From: Dyella sp. SG609
Lineage (GTDB): Bacteria; Pseudomonadota; Gammaproteobacteria; Xanthomonadales; Rhodanobacteraceae
Length of the DNA: 64,000 nucleotides
Direction: 5' to 3'
Assembly (NCBI RefSeq): GCF_012275375.1
Contig: NZ_JAAZQJ010000003.1
Span: forward strand, 186,001 to 250,000
Below the pieces are notes generated by a model. It saw only the letters and a program-made list of their open reading frames with translations. It ran no database searches and was not told the DNA's origin. The position numbers and the translations under genes are program-made. Below are positions 37,559 to 47,816 of the stretch, piece after piece; the first letter of the stretch is position 1; every line of letters begins with the position of its first letter.

Positions 37559-38326
37559 ATGTTCAAGAATGGATGGCTGGCCCTGTGCGCCAGCGTGGTT
37601 TGCGCGGTGGCGTTCGCCCAGCCGGCGCGCGCCGCCGACGATGCGGCCAAGGCCGGTCCCGAGGACACCGTGCGCCAGGCGGTGCTGGGCCTCGCCAGCA
37701 AGGTGAAGATCGAATCGATCAGGCCGGCGCCGCTGCCGGGCTTCTACCAGGTGATCGCCTCCGGCCAACTGGTCTATGTGAGCGCCGATGGCAAGTACAT
37801 GCTCACCGGCAACCTGATCGACCTGTCCAGCAAGAAGGACATGAGCGACCTGGTCTGGGCCGACTTCCGCAAGGCGCAGCTCGACAAGCTGCCCGTCAGC
37901 GACCGCATCGTGTTCGGCCCGGCCAAGCCGCGCTACAAGGTCACCGTGTTCACCGACGTCAACTGCGGCTACTGCCGCGCGCTGCACCAGCACGTGGACG
38001 ACTTCACCAAGGCCGGTATCGCCCTGGAATACGTGGCCTGGCCGCGCGAAGGCGTGACCAGCACCGCGGGCAACCCCACCCCGACCTATACCGAAATGGT
38101 CTCGGTATGGTGCGCGGCGGACCGCAAGGCCGCCTTCAGCGCCGCCAAGGAGGGCAAGCAGCCCAAGTCGGCCACCTGCGCCAACCCCGTGAAGGACGAG
38201 TTCGACCTGGGCGTGCGCTTAGGCGTCACCGGCACCCCGACCATCGTGGCCGAGGACGGCACCGTGCTCGGCGGCTACATGACCCCCGATCAGCTGATCG
38301 AAGCCCTGCAGAAGCGTGGGATCTAG
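37559..38326 (+). CDS. dsbC: thiol:disulfide isomerase DsbC-like
   Basis: A 255-residue periplasmic protein with signal peptide (about 1-25, ending ARA). An N-terminal dimerisation domain (TVRQAVLGLASKVKIESIRP) precedes a thioredoxin domain with CGYC (Cys136/Cys139 in FTDVNCGYCRALHQH) and a cis-proline TGTPTIV. Extra cysteines (VWCAAD, ATCANP) match the structural disulfide of DsbC. It reshuffles wrong disulfides in exported proteins. It lies directly after xerD. Confidence 0.94.
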   Translation: MFKNGWLALCASVVCAVAFAQPARAADDAAKAGPEDTVRQAVLGLASKVKIESIRPAPLPGFYQVIASGQLVYVSADGKYMLTGNLIDLSSKKDMSDLVWADFRKAQLDKLPVSDRIVFGPAKPRYKVTVFTDVNCGYCRALHQHVDDFTKAGIALEYVAWPREGVTSTAGNPTPTYTEMVSVWCAADRKAAFSAAKEGKQPKSATCANPVKDEFDLGVRLGVTGTPTIVAEDGTVLGGYMTPDQLIEALQKRGI

Positions 38327-38356
38327 CCGGTCGGGGGCTGAGGTCTCCGCGGTGTA

Positions 38357-38470
38357 GAGCCCCTCTCCCACCGGGAGAGGGGTTGGGGTGGGGTACGGGC
38401 GGACCGTAACGCTGCGCTCCGCCCGTACCCTCATCCGGCTGCCGCCACCTTCTCCCGGAGGGAGAAGGGA
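38357..38470. repeat. composite hairpin repeat, family B copy 6
   Basis: CCCCTCTCCC-acc-GGGAGAGGGG, an inner GTACGGGCGGA...TCCGCCCGTAC hairpin, then CATCCGGCTGCCGCCACCTT and a CTCCC/GGGAG hairpin. It lies in the 248-nt gap after dsbC and is inverted relative to copies 3 and 4. It may serve as the dsbC transcription end. Confidence 0.85.
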
Positions 38471-38574
38471 GGCACTCCAGGAGGCTGAGGGGATGCCTGT
38501 CCACCCCTCCCCGATGTTGTCCTGCAGCATGGAGTAGAATGGACGGCTTCTCCGCATAGCTCCCGTTCCCCGCC

Positions 38575-41500
38575 ATGATCGCTCTCGACGGGCAGGCCGC
38601 CCTTTCCCCGTTCCGCCTCGAACGCCTCAATGCCCGCCTGGATGCCCTGCATCGCGGCGCCCGCGTGCAGGCTTCCTGGTTCGTCTACTTCATCGACGCC
38701 GACGCCGCCCCGGAAGGCGAGGCGCGCCAGCGGCTGCTGGAAGTGCTGGAGGCGAAGGAAAGCGCCACCGAGAACGCCTCGCTGTGGGTGGTGCCCCGCC
38801 TGGGCACGATCTCGCCCTGGTCGAGCAAGGCCACTGACATCCTCCACGGCGCCGGTTTCGCGGTGCGCCGGGTGGAGCGCGGCGTGGCCTATCAGATCGC
38901 CGGCCTGCCCGAGCCGGGCGCGCCCGAATACGACGCGATGATGGCGGTGCTGTGCGACGCCATGACGCAGTCGGTGCTCCATCGCATCGACGAGGCCAAG
39001 GGCCTGTTCCTGGCCGGCAAGCCCGGCGACCTGGTGCACATCCCGCTGGGCGGCGACCCGCGCGCGGCCCTGGCCAAGGCCAATGCCGAGCTGGGCCTGG
39101 CGCTGGCCGAGGACGAGATCGACTACCTGGCCGAGCGCTACGCCGAGCTGGGCCGCGATCCCACCGACGCCGAACTCTTCATGTTCGCCCAGGCCAATTC
39201 CGAGCACTGCCGCCACAAGGTGTTCAACGCCAGCTGGACGCTGGACGGCCAGCCGCAGGACAAGAGCCTGTTCGGCATGATCAAGAACACCCACCAGCAT
39301 TCGCCCGCCTACACGCTGTCCGCCTACAAGGACAACGCTGCGGTGATCGAGGGCAGCGACGGCAAGCGCTTCTTCAGCGGCGCCGACGGCGTGTGGCGCC
39401 GCAGCGGCGAGCGCATCGACTACGCGATCAAGGTGGAAACGCATAACCATCCCACCGCGATCGCACCCTGGCCGGGCGCGGCCACCGGCGCCGGCGGCGA
39501 GATCCGCGACGAAGGCGCCACCGGCCGCGGCGCCAAGCCGAAGGCGGGGCTCAGCGGCTTCTCGGTGTCCGACCTGCGCATTCCCGGCCATCCGCAGCCG
39601 TGGGAAGTGGAGCGTCCGCTGCCGCCGCGCATGGCCAGCGCGTTCGAGATCATGCGCGACGGCCCGCTCGGCGCCGCCGCGTTCAACAACGAATTCGGCC
39701 GCCCCTGCCTGGGCGGCTATTTCCGCACCTACGAGCACGAGACCGGCGAAGCCGGCGTGCGCCGCGGCTACGACAAGCCGATCATGATCGCCGGCGGCCT
39801 GGCCAATATCCGCTCCGGCCACGTGCAGAAGCTGGAGATCCAGCCCGGCCACAAGGTGATCGTGCTGGGCGGCCCGGCCATGCTGATCGGCCTGGGCGGC
39901 GGCGCCGCCTCGTCGGTCGCTTCCGGCACCTCCAGCGCGGAGCTGGATTTCGCCTCCGTGCAGCGCGACAACGCCGAGATGGAGCGCCGCTGCCAGCAGG
40001 TGATCGACAGCTGCTGGTCGCTGGGCGAGAACAACCCCATCGTGAGCATCCACGACGTCGGCGCGGGCGGTCTTTCCAACGCCATTCCCGAACTGCTCAA
40101 CGATGCGGGCGTGGGCGGCGTGATCGATCTCTCGAAGGTGCCGTGCGACGACCCGTCGCTGTCGCCGATGCAGGTGTGGAGCAACGAATCGCAGGAGCGC
40201 TACGTGCTCGGCATCGCCGCCGAGCGCCTGGCCGAGTTCGAAGCGTTCTGCGTGCGCGAGCGCTGCCCCTACGCGGTGGTCGGCGACGCCACCGAAGAGC
40301 GCCGCCTGCTGGTCACCGACCCGCGCCGCGAGCTCACCGTCATCGACCTGCCGATGGACGTGCTGTTCGGCAAGGCGCCGCGCATGCACCGCGACGCCAG
40401 GCGCGTGAAGCCGCGCATCGACGTGGTGCCGGATCTGTCCGGCATCAGCATGGACGAGGCCCTGCGCCGCGTGCTGCGCCTGCCCACCGTGGGCAGCAAG
40501 AGCTTCCTGGTCACCATCGGCGACCGCACCGTGGGCGGCTTGAATCATCGCGATCCGATGGTCGGCCCCTGGCAGGTGCCGGTGGCCGATTGCGCCGTGA
40601 CCATCGCCGATTTCGACGGCTACGCCGGTGAAGCCATGGCCATGGCCGAGCGCGCGCCGGTAGCCCTGCTGAGCAGCGCGGACGCCGCGCGCCTGGCGGT
40701 GGGCGAGGCCATCACCAACCTGGCCGCCGCGCCGATCCGTTCGCTGGGCGAAGTGCGCCTGTCGGCGAACTGGATGGCCGCGGTGAACCACCCCGGCGAA
40801 GACGCGGCCCTGTTCGATGCGGTCAAAGCCGTGGGCATGGAACTGTGCCCGGAGCTGGACATCTCCATCCCGGTGGGCAAGGACTCGCTGTCCATGCAGA
40901 CCGTATGGACCGACGGCGACCAGCCGCAGCGCACGATCGCGCCGGTGTCGCTGGTGGTCACGGGTTTTGCGCGCGTGCACGACGTGCGCCGCACGCTCAC
41001 CCCGCAGTTGCGCCTGGACCGCGGCGATTCCGACCTGTGGCTGCTGGACCTCGGCGGCGGCCGCGACCGCCTCGGCGGTTCCGCGCTGACCCAGGTGTTC
41101 AACCGCGGCGGCGGCGTGCCGCCGGACCTGGACGACGCCGGGCATCTGAAGGGCCTGTTCGACCTGGTGCAGGAAGCCAATGCGGCCGGCCTGCTGCTGG
41201 CTTATCACGACCGTTCCGACGGCGGCGCCATCGTCACCCTGCTGGAAATGGCCTTCGCCGGCCATTGCGGCCTGGAAATCCAGCTCGAAGGCTGGGCCGA
41301 GGCCGCGCTGCGCGCGCTGTTCAATGAGGAACTGGGCGCCGTGGTGCAGGTGGCGCAGGCCAACCGCGAGGCGTTCGAGGCGCTGCTGGTCAAGCACGGC
41401 CTGGCCGGCATGAGCTATCGCATCGGCCATCCGAAGGAAAAGCTCGGCATCAAGCTTTTCCACGGCGGCGAGAAGCAGTTCGCCTGGAAGTGGACCGAGC

Positions 41501-42435
41501 TGTTCGCCGCGTGGAACGAAACCAGCCACCACATGCAGCGCCTGCGCGACAACCCGCTCAGCGCCGACGCGGAACTGGAATGGCGCCTGGACGATGCCGA
41601 CCCGGGTATCAGCCCCAAGCTCAGCTTCGACCCGTCCGAGGACGTGGCCGCGCCGCTGATCGCCAAGGGCGCGCGTCCGCGCGTGGCGATCCTGCGCGAG
41701 CAGGGCGTCAACGGCCAGGTGGAAATGGCCGCCGCGTTCGACCGCGCCGGCTTCGAGGCGGTGGACGTGCACATGTCCGACCTGGCCAGCGGCCGCATCA
41801 GGCTGGCGGATTTCCGCGGTTTCGCGGCCTGCGGCGGTTTCTCGTACGGCGACGTGCTGGGCGCCGGCCGCGGCTGGGCCACCTCGATCATGTACAACGA
41901 AATGCTGCGCGCGGAGTTCACCGCGTTCTTCGCCGACACCAGCAAGTTCGCGCTGGGCGTGTGCAACGGCTGCCAGATGCTGTCGCAGCTGAAGGAGATC
42001 ATCCCGGGCGCGCAGCATTGGCCGAAGTTTTTGCGCAATGCGTCCGAGCAGTACGAAGGCCGCGTCGCCACGCTGGAAGTGCTCGATTCGCCCAGCATCT
42101 TCTTCAAGGGCATGGCCGGTTCGCGCATCCCGGTGGCGGTGGCGCACGGCGAAGGCCGCGTGAGCTTCCCGCAGGTGTGCAGCCCGTCGAAGTCCGGCGG
42201 CGCGGTGCGCTTCGTCGACAACCGCGGCCGTCCGACCGAGCACTACCCGCTCAATCCGAACGGCTCGCCGGGCGGCCTGGCCGGCTTCACCGCGGCCGAC
42301 GGCCGCGTGACGATCATGATGCCGCACCCCGAGCGCGTGTTCCGCAGCGCGCAGATGAGCTGGCATCCGGATCACTGGGGCGAGGACTCGCCGTGGATGC
42401 GCATGTTCCGCAACGCCAGGGTGTGGTGCGGCTGA
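38575..42435 (+). CDS. purL: phosphoribosylformylglycinamidine synthase
   Basis: A 1286-residue large-type FGAM synthase (fourth step of purine synthesis), near the 1295 residues of the E. coli enzyme. Order: PurS-like N-domain, linker ([20 protein letters not shown]), two AIR-synthase-like halves ([20 protein letters not shown] in the first, VGKDSLSM in the second) and a C-terminal glutamine amidotransferase with Cys1130 ([10 protein letters not shown]), His1251 and Glu1253 (MMPHPER). The ATG at 38575 begins [19 protein letters not shown]. It is intact. Confidence 0.98.
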   Translation: MIALDGQAALSPFRLERLNARLDALHRGARVQASWFVYFIDADAAPEGEARQRLLEVLEAKESATENASLWVVPRLGTISPWSSKATDILHGAGFAVRRVERGVAYQIAGLPEPGAPEYDAMMAVLCDAMTQSVLHRIDEAKGLFLAGKPGDLVHIPLGGDPRAALAKANAELGLALAEDEIDYLAERYAELGRDPTDAELFMFAQANSEHCRHKVFNASWTLDGQPQDKSLFGMIKNTHQHSPAYTLSAYKDNAAVIEGSDGKRFFSGADGVWRRSGERIDYAIKVETHNHPTAIAPWPGAATGAGGEIRDEGATGRGAKPKAGLSGFSVSDLRIPGHPQPWEVERPLPPRMASAFEIMRDGPLGAAAFNNEFGRPCLGGYFRTYEHETGEAGVRRGYDKPIMIAGGLANIRSGHVQKLEIQPGHKVIVLGGPAMLIGLGGGAASSVASGTSSAELDFASVQRDNAEMERRCQQVIDSCWSLGENNPIVSIHDVGAGGLSNAIPELLNDAGVGGVIDLSKVPCDDPSLSPMQVWSNESQERYVLGIAAERLAEFEAFCVRERCPYAVVGDATEERRLLVTDPRRELTVIDLPMDVLFGKAPRMHRDARRVKPRIDVVPDLSGISMDEALRRVLRLPTVGSKSFLVTIGDRTVGGLNHRDPMVGPWQVPVADCAVTIADFDGYAGEAMAMAERAPVALLSSADAARLAVGEAITNLAAAPIRSLGEVRLSANWMAAVNHPGEDAALFDAVKAVGMELCPELDISIPVGKDSLSMQTVWTDGDQPQRTIAPVSLVVTGFARVHDVRRTLTPQLRLDRGDSDLWLLDLGGGRDRLGGSALTQVFNRGGGVPPDLDDAGHLKGLFDLVQEANAAGLLLAYHDRSDGGAIVTLLEMAFAGHCGLEIQLEGWAEAALRALFNEELGAVVQVAQANREAFEALLVKHGLAGMSYRIGHPKEKLGIKLFHGGEKQFAWKWTELFAAWNETSHHMQRLRDNPLSADAELEWRLDDADPGISPKLSFDPSEDVAAPLIAKGARPRVAILREQGVNGQVEMAAAFDRAGFEAVDVHMSDLASGRIRLADFRGFAACGGFSYGDVLGAGRGWATSIMYNEMLRAEFTAFFADTSKFALGVCNGCQMLSQLKEIIPGAQHWPKFLRNASEQYEGRVATLEVLDSPSIFFKGMAGSRIPVAVAHGEGRVSFPQVCSPSKSGGAVRFVDNRGRPTEHYPLNPNGSPGGLAGFTAADGRVTIMMPHPERVFRSAQMSWHPDHWGEDSPWMRMFRNARVWCG

Positions 42436-42469
42436 CAGCCCGCCATAAGCTTGCGACCGGGCGCGCCGC

Positions 42470-43201
42470 ATGAATGCGCCCGGCCAGCGTTTCGCGCGCT
42501 GGCTGCTGCTGGCCGGATGGGCGGTACTGCTGGCGCTGCTGCCGTGGTGGCTGGGATGGGCGTTGCTGGTCGTGCTTGCCGCGGGTGCGGTGATCTATGC
42601 GCGCCGCTCCCATCCTCGAGGTGAACTCTGCCGCAGCGGCCTGAAGTGGGGCCTGCCGGGCATGCTGTTCGCCGTGCAGCGTGCGCTCGGCGGCGATCTC
42701 ATTGCCTGGGGCGCGGCCTTGCTCGGCGCCCTGGTCGGCTATTCGCTGGTGGCATTGCTGGAATCGCTGCTGCTGCATCGCGTGCGGCGCGCGTCGGCAC
42801 CGACGCCGGAATGGAGCGAGCTGGCGATGGCGCCGGTGGGGCCGCCGGCGCGCATCATCGAGCTGGCGCCGGTGCAATGGCGCGATGCGGCCGACGTGCC
42901 CGAGCTGCACTACGAAGCCACCGGCCAGGACGAAGGCAACTATCGCCTCGCCGATGGGCACACACTGCGGCGCCTGGGTCCGCGCTGCAGCTTCAGTCCG
43001 CAGGGCCGCTGGTTCGCGGCGAACCCGGCCGGCGGCAGCGGCGAGCTGCTGTTCGAGTTCGCACGCGGCAGGCAGCACCGCCTGCGCGGCTGGGAACTGT
43101 GCGGCTGGGACCAGGACGATGCTCCGTGGCTGGCGCGCCATGCCGACGGCGTGCCGGTGCCGCTGCACGAAGCACTGGGCCAGGACGCGCCGCGCGATTG
43201 A
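42470..43201 (+). CDS. hypothetical membrane protein
   Basis: A 243-residue protein without a family I recognise. Two adjacent N-terminal hydrophobic helices (about 12-45, LLLAGWAVLLALLPWWLGWA) and a third (about 75-105) precede a soluble, probably cytoplasmic part rich in Trp, Asp and Gly (PVQWRDAADVPELHYEATGQ). It lies 34 nt after purL and 69 nt before the glycosyltransferase on the same strand, so co-transcription is possible. Confidence 0.75.
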   Translation: MNAPGQRFARWLLLAGWAVLLALLPWWLGWALLVVLAAGAVIYARRSHPRGELCRSGLKWGLPGMLFAVQRALGGDLIAWGAALLGALVGYSLVALLESLLLHRVRRASAPTPEWSELAMAPVGPPARIIELAPVQWRDAADVPELHYEATGQDEGNYRLADGHTLRRLGPRCSFSPQGRWFAANPAGGSGELLFEFARGRQHRLRGWELCGWDQDDAPWLARHADGVPVPLHEALGQDAPRD

Positions 43202-43270
43202 TGCTCCCTCCACCGGGATGTCGCGCCGCGGCTATGCCGTTCGCCGGCCGCTCCCCCATACTTGGCGATC

Positions 43271-44167
43271 ATGAATTCAGCCTTCGAAACCACACCCCTC
43301 GTCAGCGTGATCGTGGTTGCCGCCGATAGCGGCCCCACGCTGCGCGAATGTGTAGGACGCGTGATGGCATGCGAGGTGCCGCTGGAATTGATCCTGGTGG
43401 ACAACGGGTCGTCCGATGGCATTCCGCAGGCGATCGAGCGCGCGATGCAGCACGAGTGGCGGCTGCGTCCGCTCTACAACCACGCCAATCTCGGTTTCGG
43501 TCCCGCGGTGAATCGCGGCGCCGCGCAGGCGCGGGCCAAGTTGCTGCTGATCCTCAACCCGGACTGCATGCTCGACGACGCCAGCCTGCGGCGCCTGCTG
43601 GAACTGCAGCAGGCGCATCCGAAGGCGGGCGTGATCGGCGCGGTGGTGTGCGACGAGCAAGGCCGGCCGGATCGCGCTTCGTATCGCCGCGATCCTTATC
43701 TCGGCCGCGCGCTGCGCACCTTCATGGGGCAGGGCGAGGGCGTGAACATCGGCGGCGAGATGCCCGCGGAACCTGTGCAGGTGGAAGCGGTGTCGGGTGC
43801 GCTGATGCTGATGCCGCGCGTGGCGTTCGAGAACCTCCGCGGTTTCGACGAGGAATACTTCCTGCACTGCGAAGACCTGGACCTGTGCCGCCGCGCGCGC
43901 GATGCCGGCTATCAGGTGTGGCTGGCCGGCGACGTGCGCGTGCTGCACGGCAAGGGCGGCTCCAGCCGGCACCGGCCGGTATTCGTCAGCTGGCACAAGC
44001 ATCGCGGCATGTGGCGCTGGTTCCGCAAGTTCGATCCGGCGGCACGCAACCCGCTCGTGTCCGCCGTGGTGTGGCTGGGCCTGTGGGCGCATTTCCTGCT
44101 GAAGATCCCCGGCCAGTGGCTGCGCCTGCTGCGCCGCCGTCCGGCGCCCGCGGCGAGCGACGCATGA
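43271..44167 (+). CDS. family 2 glycosyltransferase (rhamnosyltransferase-like)
   Basis: A 298-residue GT-A enzyme. The nucleotide-binding start is VSVIVVAADSGPTLRECV, then LILVDNGSSDG and LLLILNPDCMLDD (the DxD-like site), with SGALMLMPRVAFENLRGFDE and YFLHCEDLDLCRRARDAGY typical of WbbL-like rhamnosyltransferases. A hydrophobic C-terminal stretch (about 265-285) may hold it to the membrane. It could modify O-antigen or exopolysaccharide. The stop overlaps the next gene by 4 nt. Confidence 0.92.
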   Translation: MNSAFETTPLVSVIVVAADSGPTLRECVGRVMACEVPLELILVDNGSSDGIPQAIERAMQHEWRLRPLYNHANLGFGPAVNRGAAQARAKLLLILNPDCMLDDASLRRLLELQQAHPKAGVIGAVVCDEQGRPDRASYRRDPYLGRALRTFMGQGEGVNIGGEMPAEPVQVEAVSGALMLMPRVAFENLRGFDEEYFLHCEDLDLCRRARDAGYQVWLAGDVRVLHGKGGSSRHRPVFVSWHKHRGMWRWFRKFDPAARNPLVSAVVWLGLWAHFLLKIPGQWLRLLRRRPAPAASDA

Positions 44168-45066
44168 GCGCTGCGCAGGCGCGCGTCGCCACGCTGGCGA
44201 CGCTGGGGCTGGTCGCGGTCACCACCATCTGGGGTTCCACGTTCTTCCTGATCAAGGATCTGGTCGGGCGCATGGCGCCGGCGGATTTCCTGGCGGTGCG
44301 TTTCCTGATCGCGGCGGCAGCGATGCTGCTGCTGTTCCATCGCTCGCTGCTGAGGCTGGGCCGGCGCGAATGGCTGCAAGGTGTGGCGCTCGGCTTGGTG
44401 TACGGCGTGGCGCAGCTGCTGCAGACGACCGGGCTGGAACACACCTCGGCCAGCATCAGCGGTTTCGCCACCGGCATGTATGTGGTGTTCACGCCGCTGC
44501 TCGGCACCGTGCTGCTGCGGCAGCGTCTGCCGTCCATCACTTGGATTGCCGTGCTGCTCGCCGTCGGCGGCCTGGCCTTGCTGGCGCTGCGCGGTTTCAG
44601 CCTTGGCTATGGCGTGTGGATCACGCTGGCGTCGGCTTTGCTGTACGGCCTGCATATCGTGGGGCTGGGCGTGTGGTCGCGGCCGGGGCATGCGTTCGCG
44701 CTGTCGACTTTGCAGATGCTGGTGATCGCCGCCGTGTGCCTGCTGGCTACGCTGCCGCATGGCCCTTCCTTGCCGCCGGATGCGAAGGCATGGGTGGCAG
44801 TGGTGTATATGGCCTTGGCCGCCGGTGCCGGCGCGATGCTGGTGCAGACCTGGGCGCAGGCGCATATCAGCGCGACGCGGGCGGCGATCGTGATGACGAC
44901 GGAACCGGTATTTGCCGCCGGGTTTGCCGTGGCGTTCGGCGGGGAAGGGCTGACGTGGCGGATGCTGGCCGGCGGGGCCTTGATCCTCGGAGCGATGTAT
45001 CTGGTGGAGCTGGCGCCGAGGCGCTCGAATGCTTTGCCTGCCGAGGCCGCGCACCACGAAGTGTAG
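44164..45066 (+). CDS. EamA/DMT-family exporter
   Basis: A 300-residue protein with ten predicted transmembrane helices in two EamA repeats (TTIWGSTFFLIKDLVGRMAP in the first, TRAAIVMTTEPVFAAGFAVA in the second). The family exports amino acids, nucleotides or other small metabolites; the substrate is unknown. It is coupled to the glycosyltransferase by an ATGA overlap. Its stop TAG is the tip of the following inverted repeat. Confidence 0.93.
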   Translation: MSAAQARVATLATLGLVAVTTIWGSTFFLIKDLVGRMAPADFLAVRFLIAAAAMLLLFHRSLLRLGRREWLQGVALGLVYGVAQLLQTTGLEHTSASISGFATGMYVVFTPLLGTVLLRQRLPSITWIAVLLAVGGLALLALRGFSLGYGVWITLASALLYGLHIVGLGVWSRPGHAFALSTLQMLVIAAVCLLATLPHGPSLPPDAKAWVAVVYMALAAGAGAMLVQTWAQAHISATRAAIVMTTEPVFAAGFAVAFGGEGLTWRMLAGGALILGAMYLVELAPRRSNALPAEAAHHEV

Positions 45067-45229
45067 GTTGGGGTGAGCCGCAGGCGAACCCCAGCGTCGC
45101 GGTGCACATGAGCGTGACGATGTTGGGGTTACTGGCTGCATCAGCAGCCAGCCCTTCGGGCCATCCGCTACGCGGATGTTCGCTACGGCATCCTGCCTTC
45201 GCAGTCGCCTACCGCTCACCCCAACCTAC
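45063..45229. repeat. family A inverted repeat, copy 4, with an internal insertion
   Basis: The left arm (45063 onward, GTAGGTTGGGGTGAGCCGCA) supplies the EamA stop. The right tip (to 45229) supplies the DUF2127 stop. The right arm is split by about 75 nt beginning ACTGGCTGCATCAGCAGCCA, which itself forms a CTGGCTGC/GCAGCCAG hairpin. Confidence 0.88.
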
Positions 45230-45735
45230 GGCGCTTTCTTCGTCCGCGGCTGCATCGCAATCCGCACCAGATAAACCACGATCGCGATATTCCCCAGCAG
45301 CACCACCAGCTTCAGCCAGCTGAAGTGCGCAATCGTCTCGTAGAACTCCACCGGCACCAGCGACCCGGTGGCGATCACCGTGAACCACTCCGCCCAGTGC
45401 TTGCGCAGCCACAGCCCCGTGCCCTCGGTGGCGAAGATCGCCGCATACGCCAGCGCCACGATCCCCACCGCCACGAACTTGCTCGGCCCCTGCTCCATCA
45501 GCAGATTCACCAGCTGCCAGCGCAGATGGTTGCTGTCCGTGAGCGACAGGTGCTCCAGCCAGTGCACCAGATGATCGAAGCTCTCCTGCCGGTTGAGCCT
45601 GAAGGCGGCGATCGCGACCAGGATCAAGCCGACGGTCTTGAATGCCTTGTAGATGGCGATGATGCGCAGGCCGAGACTGTGCTGCGCCTCGATTTCCGAG
45701 CTGGGCCGGGTGAGATGGCGGTCTGAGTGGGTCAT
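45226..45735 (-). CDS. DUF2127 membrane protein
   Basis: A 169-residue protein with an N-terminal segment LGLRIIAIYKAFKTVGLILV and three to four helices (ALAYAAIFATEGTGLWLRKHW, LVPVEFYETIAHFSWLKLVV), matching the DUF2127 family of unknown function. The stop is the TAG of the repeat tip at its 3' side. It is convergent with the EamA gene. Confidence 0.88.
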   Translation of the reverse strand: MTHSDRHLTRPSSEIEAQHSLGLRIIAIYKAFKTVGLILVAIAAFRLNRQESFDHLVHWLEHLSLTDSNHLRWQLVNLLMEQGPSKFVAVGIVALAYAAIFATEGTGLWLRKHWAEWFTVIATGSLVPVEFYETIAHFSWLKLVVLLGNIAIVVYLVRIAMQPRTKKAP

Positions 45736-45836
45736 GGTGGCCGGGGACTTGGCGATGTCCCATTGTCGCCGGAGCCGCCCTGGGGCGGGAATAGCCCAGG
45801 AGATTATGGGGCGGCTTGGTGATCCGACCCGGCAAT

Positions 45837-45851
45837 GTGCAAATTTTGCAC
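45837..45851. promoter_or_regulatory. GTGCAAA-T-TTTGCAC palindrome
   Basis: A perfect 7-bp inverted repeat around one central base, 102 nt before the DUF2127 start. It lies in the AT-richer 509-nt gap 45736-46244, where I found no convincing gene. It is a candidate operator for the flanking DUF2127 or TPS gene. Confidence 0.35.
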
Positions 45852-46244
45852 GTTAGTCCACTCGCTGAATGCATGGCCCTGCCGATGGGTGATACGAGCC
45901 AGGAAGGTCTTCAGAACCGGCACTGGGCTATTGGAAAAATCCAGGCGCTCATTGGACCGCACGCCAGCAATATCCCGTGCTTCCCCAAAAGCGCTTCAGG
46001 GATCGCACAACGTGGCTACGCCCAGCAGTCATAGCATTGCGTCCATGCAGATGGATGCTGCTCGCCATTGCGTTCCTTTTTCGCCTCTGTCCCAAGCAGG
46101 CAACACCCCCGCGCAGCCTGCGCGGTCCGGGTAATTCCGCGCTCCATATGTCCTTGCTATGGCTGCCTTCAAGGCGGCCGCCAGGTTTCCGCGGTCCATG
46201 GATAGCTCGCGGCCCCAGGGGGTATTCAAAATGAGGCAATTCGC

Positions 46245-47738
46245 ATGTCGAAATCCAATAACCATGTCCTGCGCCGCCGCGAGCTGTATGTGGCGGCCGC
46301 GCTGATCCTTCCGGCCAGCGCGTTTGCGGCGATCACGCCGGTGGCGGGCGGGGCGAGCGTGCTGCCGGGCAATACGCCGGTGGTGAATATCGTTGCGCCC
46401 AACGCGGCGGGTGTATCGCACAACCGCTTCGAAGCGTTCGGTGTCGATGCGTCGGGCGTGGTGCTCAATAACAGCGTCAAGGCGGTGAAGTCGCAGCTCG
46501 CCGGCCAGATCGACGGCAATGCGAACTTCACCGGCCGCGCGGCCCAGGTGATCATCACCGAGGTTACCGGGAAGACCGCCACCGCGCTGAACGGCGCCAT
46601 GGAAATCGCCGGGCAGCGCGCCACCCTGGTGGTGGCCAATCCGAACGGCATCAGCGCCGACGGCGCCAGCTTCATCAACGCCTCGCGCGTCACGCTGACC
46701 ACCGGCACGCCGCAGCTGGATCGCTATGGCCGGCTGAATGCGCTGGAGGTGAATCAGGGCGTGATCAGCGTGACGGGCAAGGGGGTCGATGCGACCGGCG
46801 CCCAGCGCGCCGACTTGCTTGCACGCAGCGTGGAACTCAATGCCAAGCTGCAGGCCAGGCAGCTGAGCGTGGTCACCGGCGCGAACAAGATCGGCTATGC
46901 CAGCGGGCGCATTTCCGCGGCTGACGCCGCCGGTACGGCGCCGACGGTGGCGCTGGACGTGGCCGAGCTGGGCAGCATGTATGCCGATGCGATCCAGATG
47001 GTCGGCACCGAGCAGGGCGTGGGCGTGAACATCGCCGGCAAGATCGAAGCGGCGACTGGTTCGCTGAGCCTGGCCAATGCCGGTTCGGTGGATATTGCCG
47101 AATCGGCGACGCTGAAGACGCAGCGCTATGCGGACCTCAGCGCCGGTTTGAACGGCTGGGGTTATCCGATCGCCGACGATGCCGGCGTGAACGTGGCGGG
47201 CAAGGTCGACGCCGGTTCGCTCACGGTGAACAGCTCCGGCGCGCTGAAGGTGGCCAAGTCCGCCACGCTGACCGCGAAGAACGACGTCTATCTGCGTGCC
47301 GGCGATCGCTACGGCTATGCGGCCGACAGCGGCATCGACATGGCGGGCAAGGTGCAGGCCACCTCCGGCTCGGTGTCGGCCAGCGCGTCCGGTGCGATGA
47401 AGATCGCCGATGGCGGCAGCGTGCAGGCGCAGCGGGATCTGTATCTGTCGGCATCGAATATGGACAACGCCGGCGCGATGACCACGGTCAAGGGCAATAT
47501 CTACGCGCGCGGCCCGGGCTTCTGGTCCAGCCAGTCGAGCAAGTTCGCCAACACCGGCTCGATCTCCGCCGGCGGCCGGGCCTACGTCACGGGCTTCGAC
47601 GACAAAACAGTGAACGGAACCATCCATACCGCCAAGGGCGACTTCCTTCTGGACGAATACGGCCATCAGCTGAAGTCGGGCAGCGAGGATCACACGGGCT
47701 CGGACTTCAAGGCGAAGTGGGGCAGCTGGATGTGGTGA
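46245..47738 (+). CDS. short TPS-domain exoprotein (filamentous hemagglutinin N-domain)
   Basis: A 497-residue protein. After an atypical basic signal (MSKSNNHVLRRRELYVAAAL, ending AFA), residues about 30-270 form the two-partner-secretion domain: NIVAPNAAGVSHNRFEAFGV, VVLNNS, QVIITEVTGKTATALNG and the NPNGI motif in VVANPNGISADGASFI. The rest is short imperfect beta-helix repeats (VAGKVDAGSLTVNSSGALKV). Classical TpsA or CdiA proteins run to thousands of residues; this one stops at GSWMW before a strong terminator. No TpsB transporter, immunity gene or toxin tip is nearby. It may be a truncated adhesin or a genuinely short one exported by a distant TpsB. Confidence 0.88.
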   Translation: MSKSNNHVLRRRELYVAAALILPASAFAAITPVAGGASVLPGNTPVVNIVAPNAAGVSHNRFEAFGVDASGVVLNNSVKAVKSQLAGQIDGNANFTGRAAQVIITEVTGKTATALNGAMEIAGQRATLVVANPNGISADGASFINASRVTLTTGTPQLDRYGRLNALEVNQGVISVTGKGVDATGAQRADLLARSVELNAKLQARQLSVVTGANKIGYASGRISAADAAGTAPTVALDVAELGSMYADAIQMVGTEQGVGVNIAGKIEAATGSLSLANAGSVDIAESATLKTQRYADLSAGLNGWGYPIADDAGVNVAGKVDAGSLTVNSSGALKVAKSATLTAKNDVYLRAGDRYGYAADSGIDMAGKVQATSGSVSASASGAMKIADGGSVQAQRDLYLSASNMDNAGAMTTVKGNIYARGPGFWSSQSSKFANTGSISAGGRAYVTGFDDKTVNGTIHTAKGDFLLDEYGHQLKSGSEDHTGSDFKAKWGSWMW

Positions 47739-47769
47739 GCTGACATCCCGTCAGCGGTTTGAAAAAAAG

Positions 47770-47803
47770 ACGGCCGGGGCGCAACCCCGGCCGTTCTGTT
47801 TTT
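47770..47803. terminator. strong bidirectional intrinsic terminator
   Basis: ACGGCCGGGG-CGCAA-CCCCGGCCGT followed by TCTGTTTTT on the plus strand. On the minus strand the same stem is followed by TCTTTTTTTC. It ends both the TPS gene and the convergent cstA-ybdD transcript. Confidence 0.92.
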
Positions 47804-47816
47804 CACGGAAGGCCAT

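Noticed and set aside
38431-42471. Minus-strand ~1346-codon open frame opposite purL
   Set aside because: Antisense shadow rich in Ala/His/Gln with no recognisable domains; purL is complete on the plus strand.
45736-46244. Possible small genes or a TpsB remnant upstream of the TPS gene
   Set aside because: Short frames on both strands show no domain, ribosome site or conserved motif; only a palindrome at 45837-45851 stands out.
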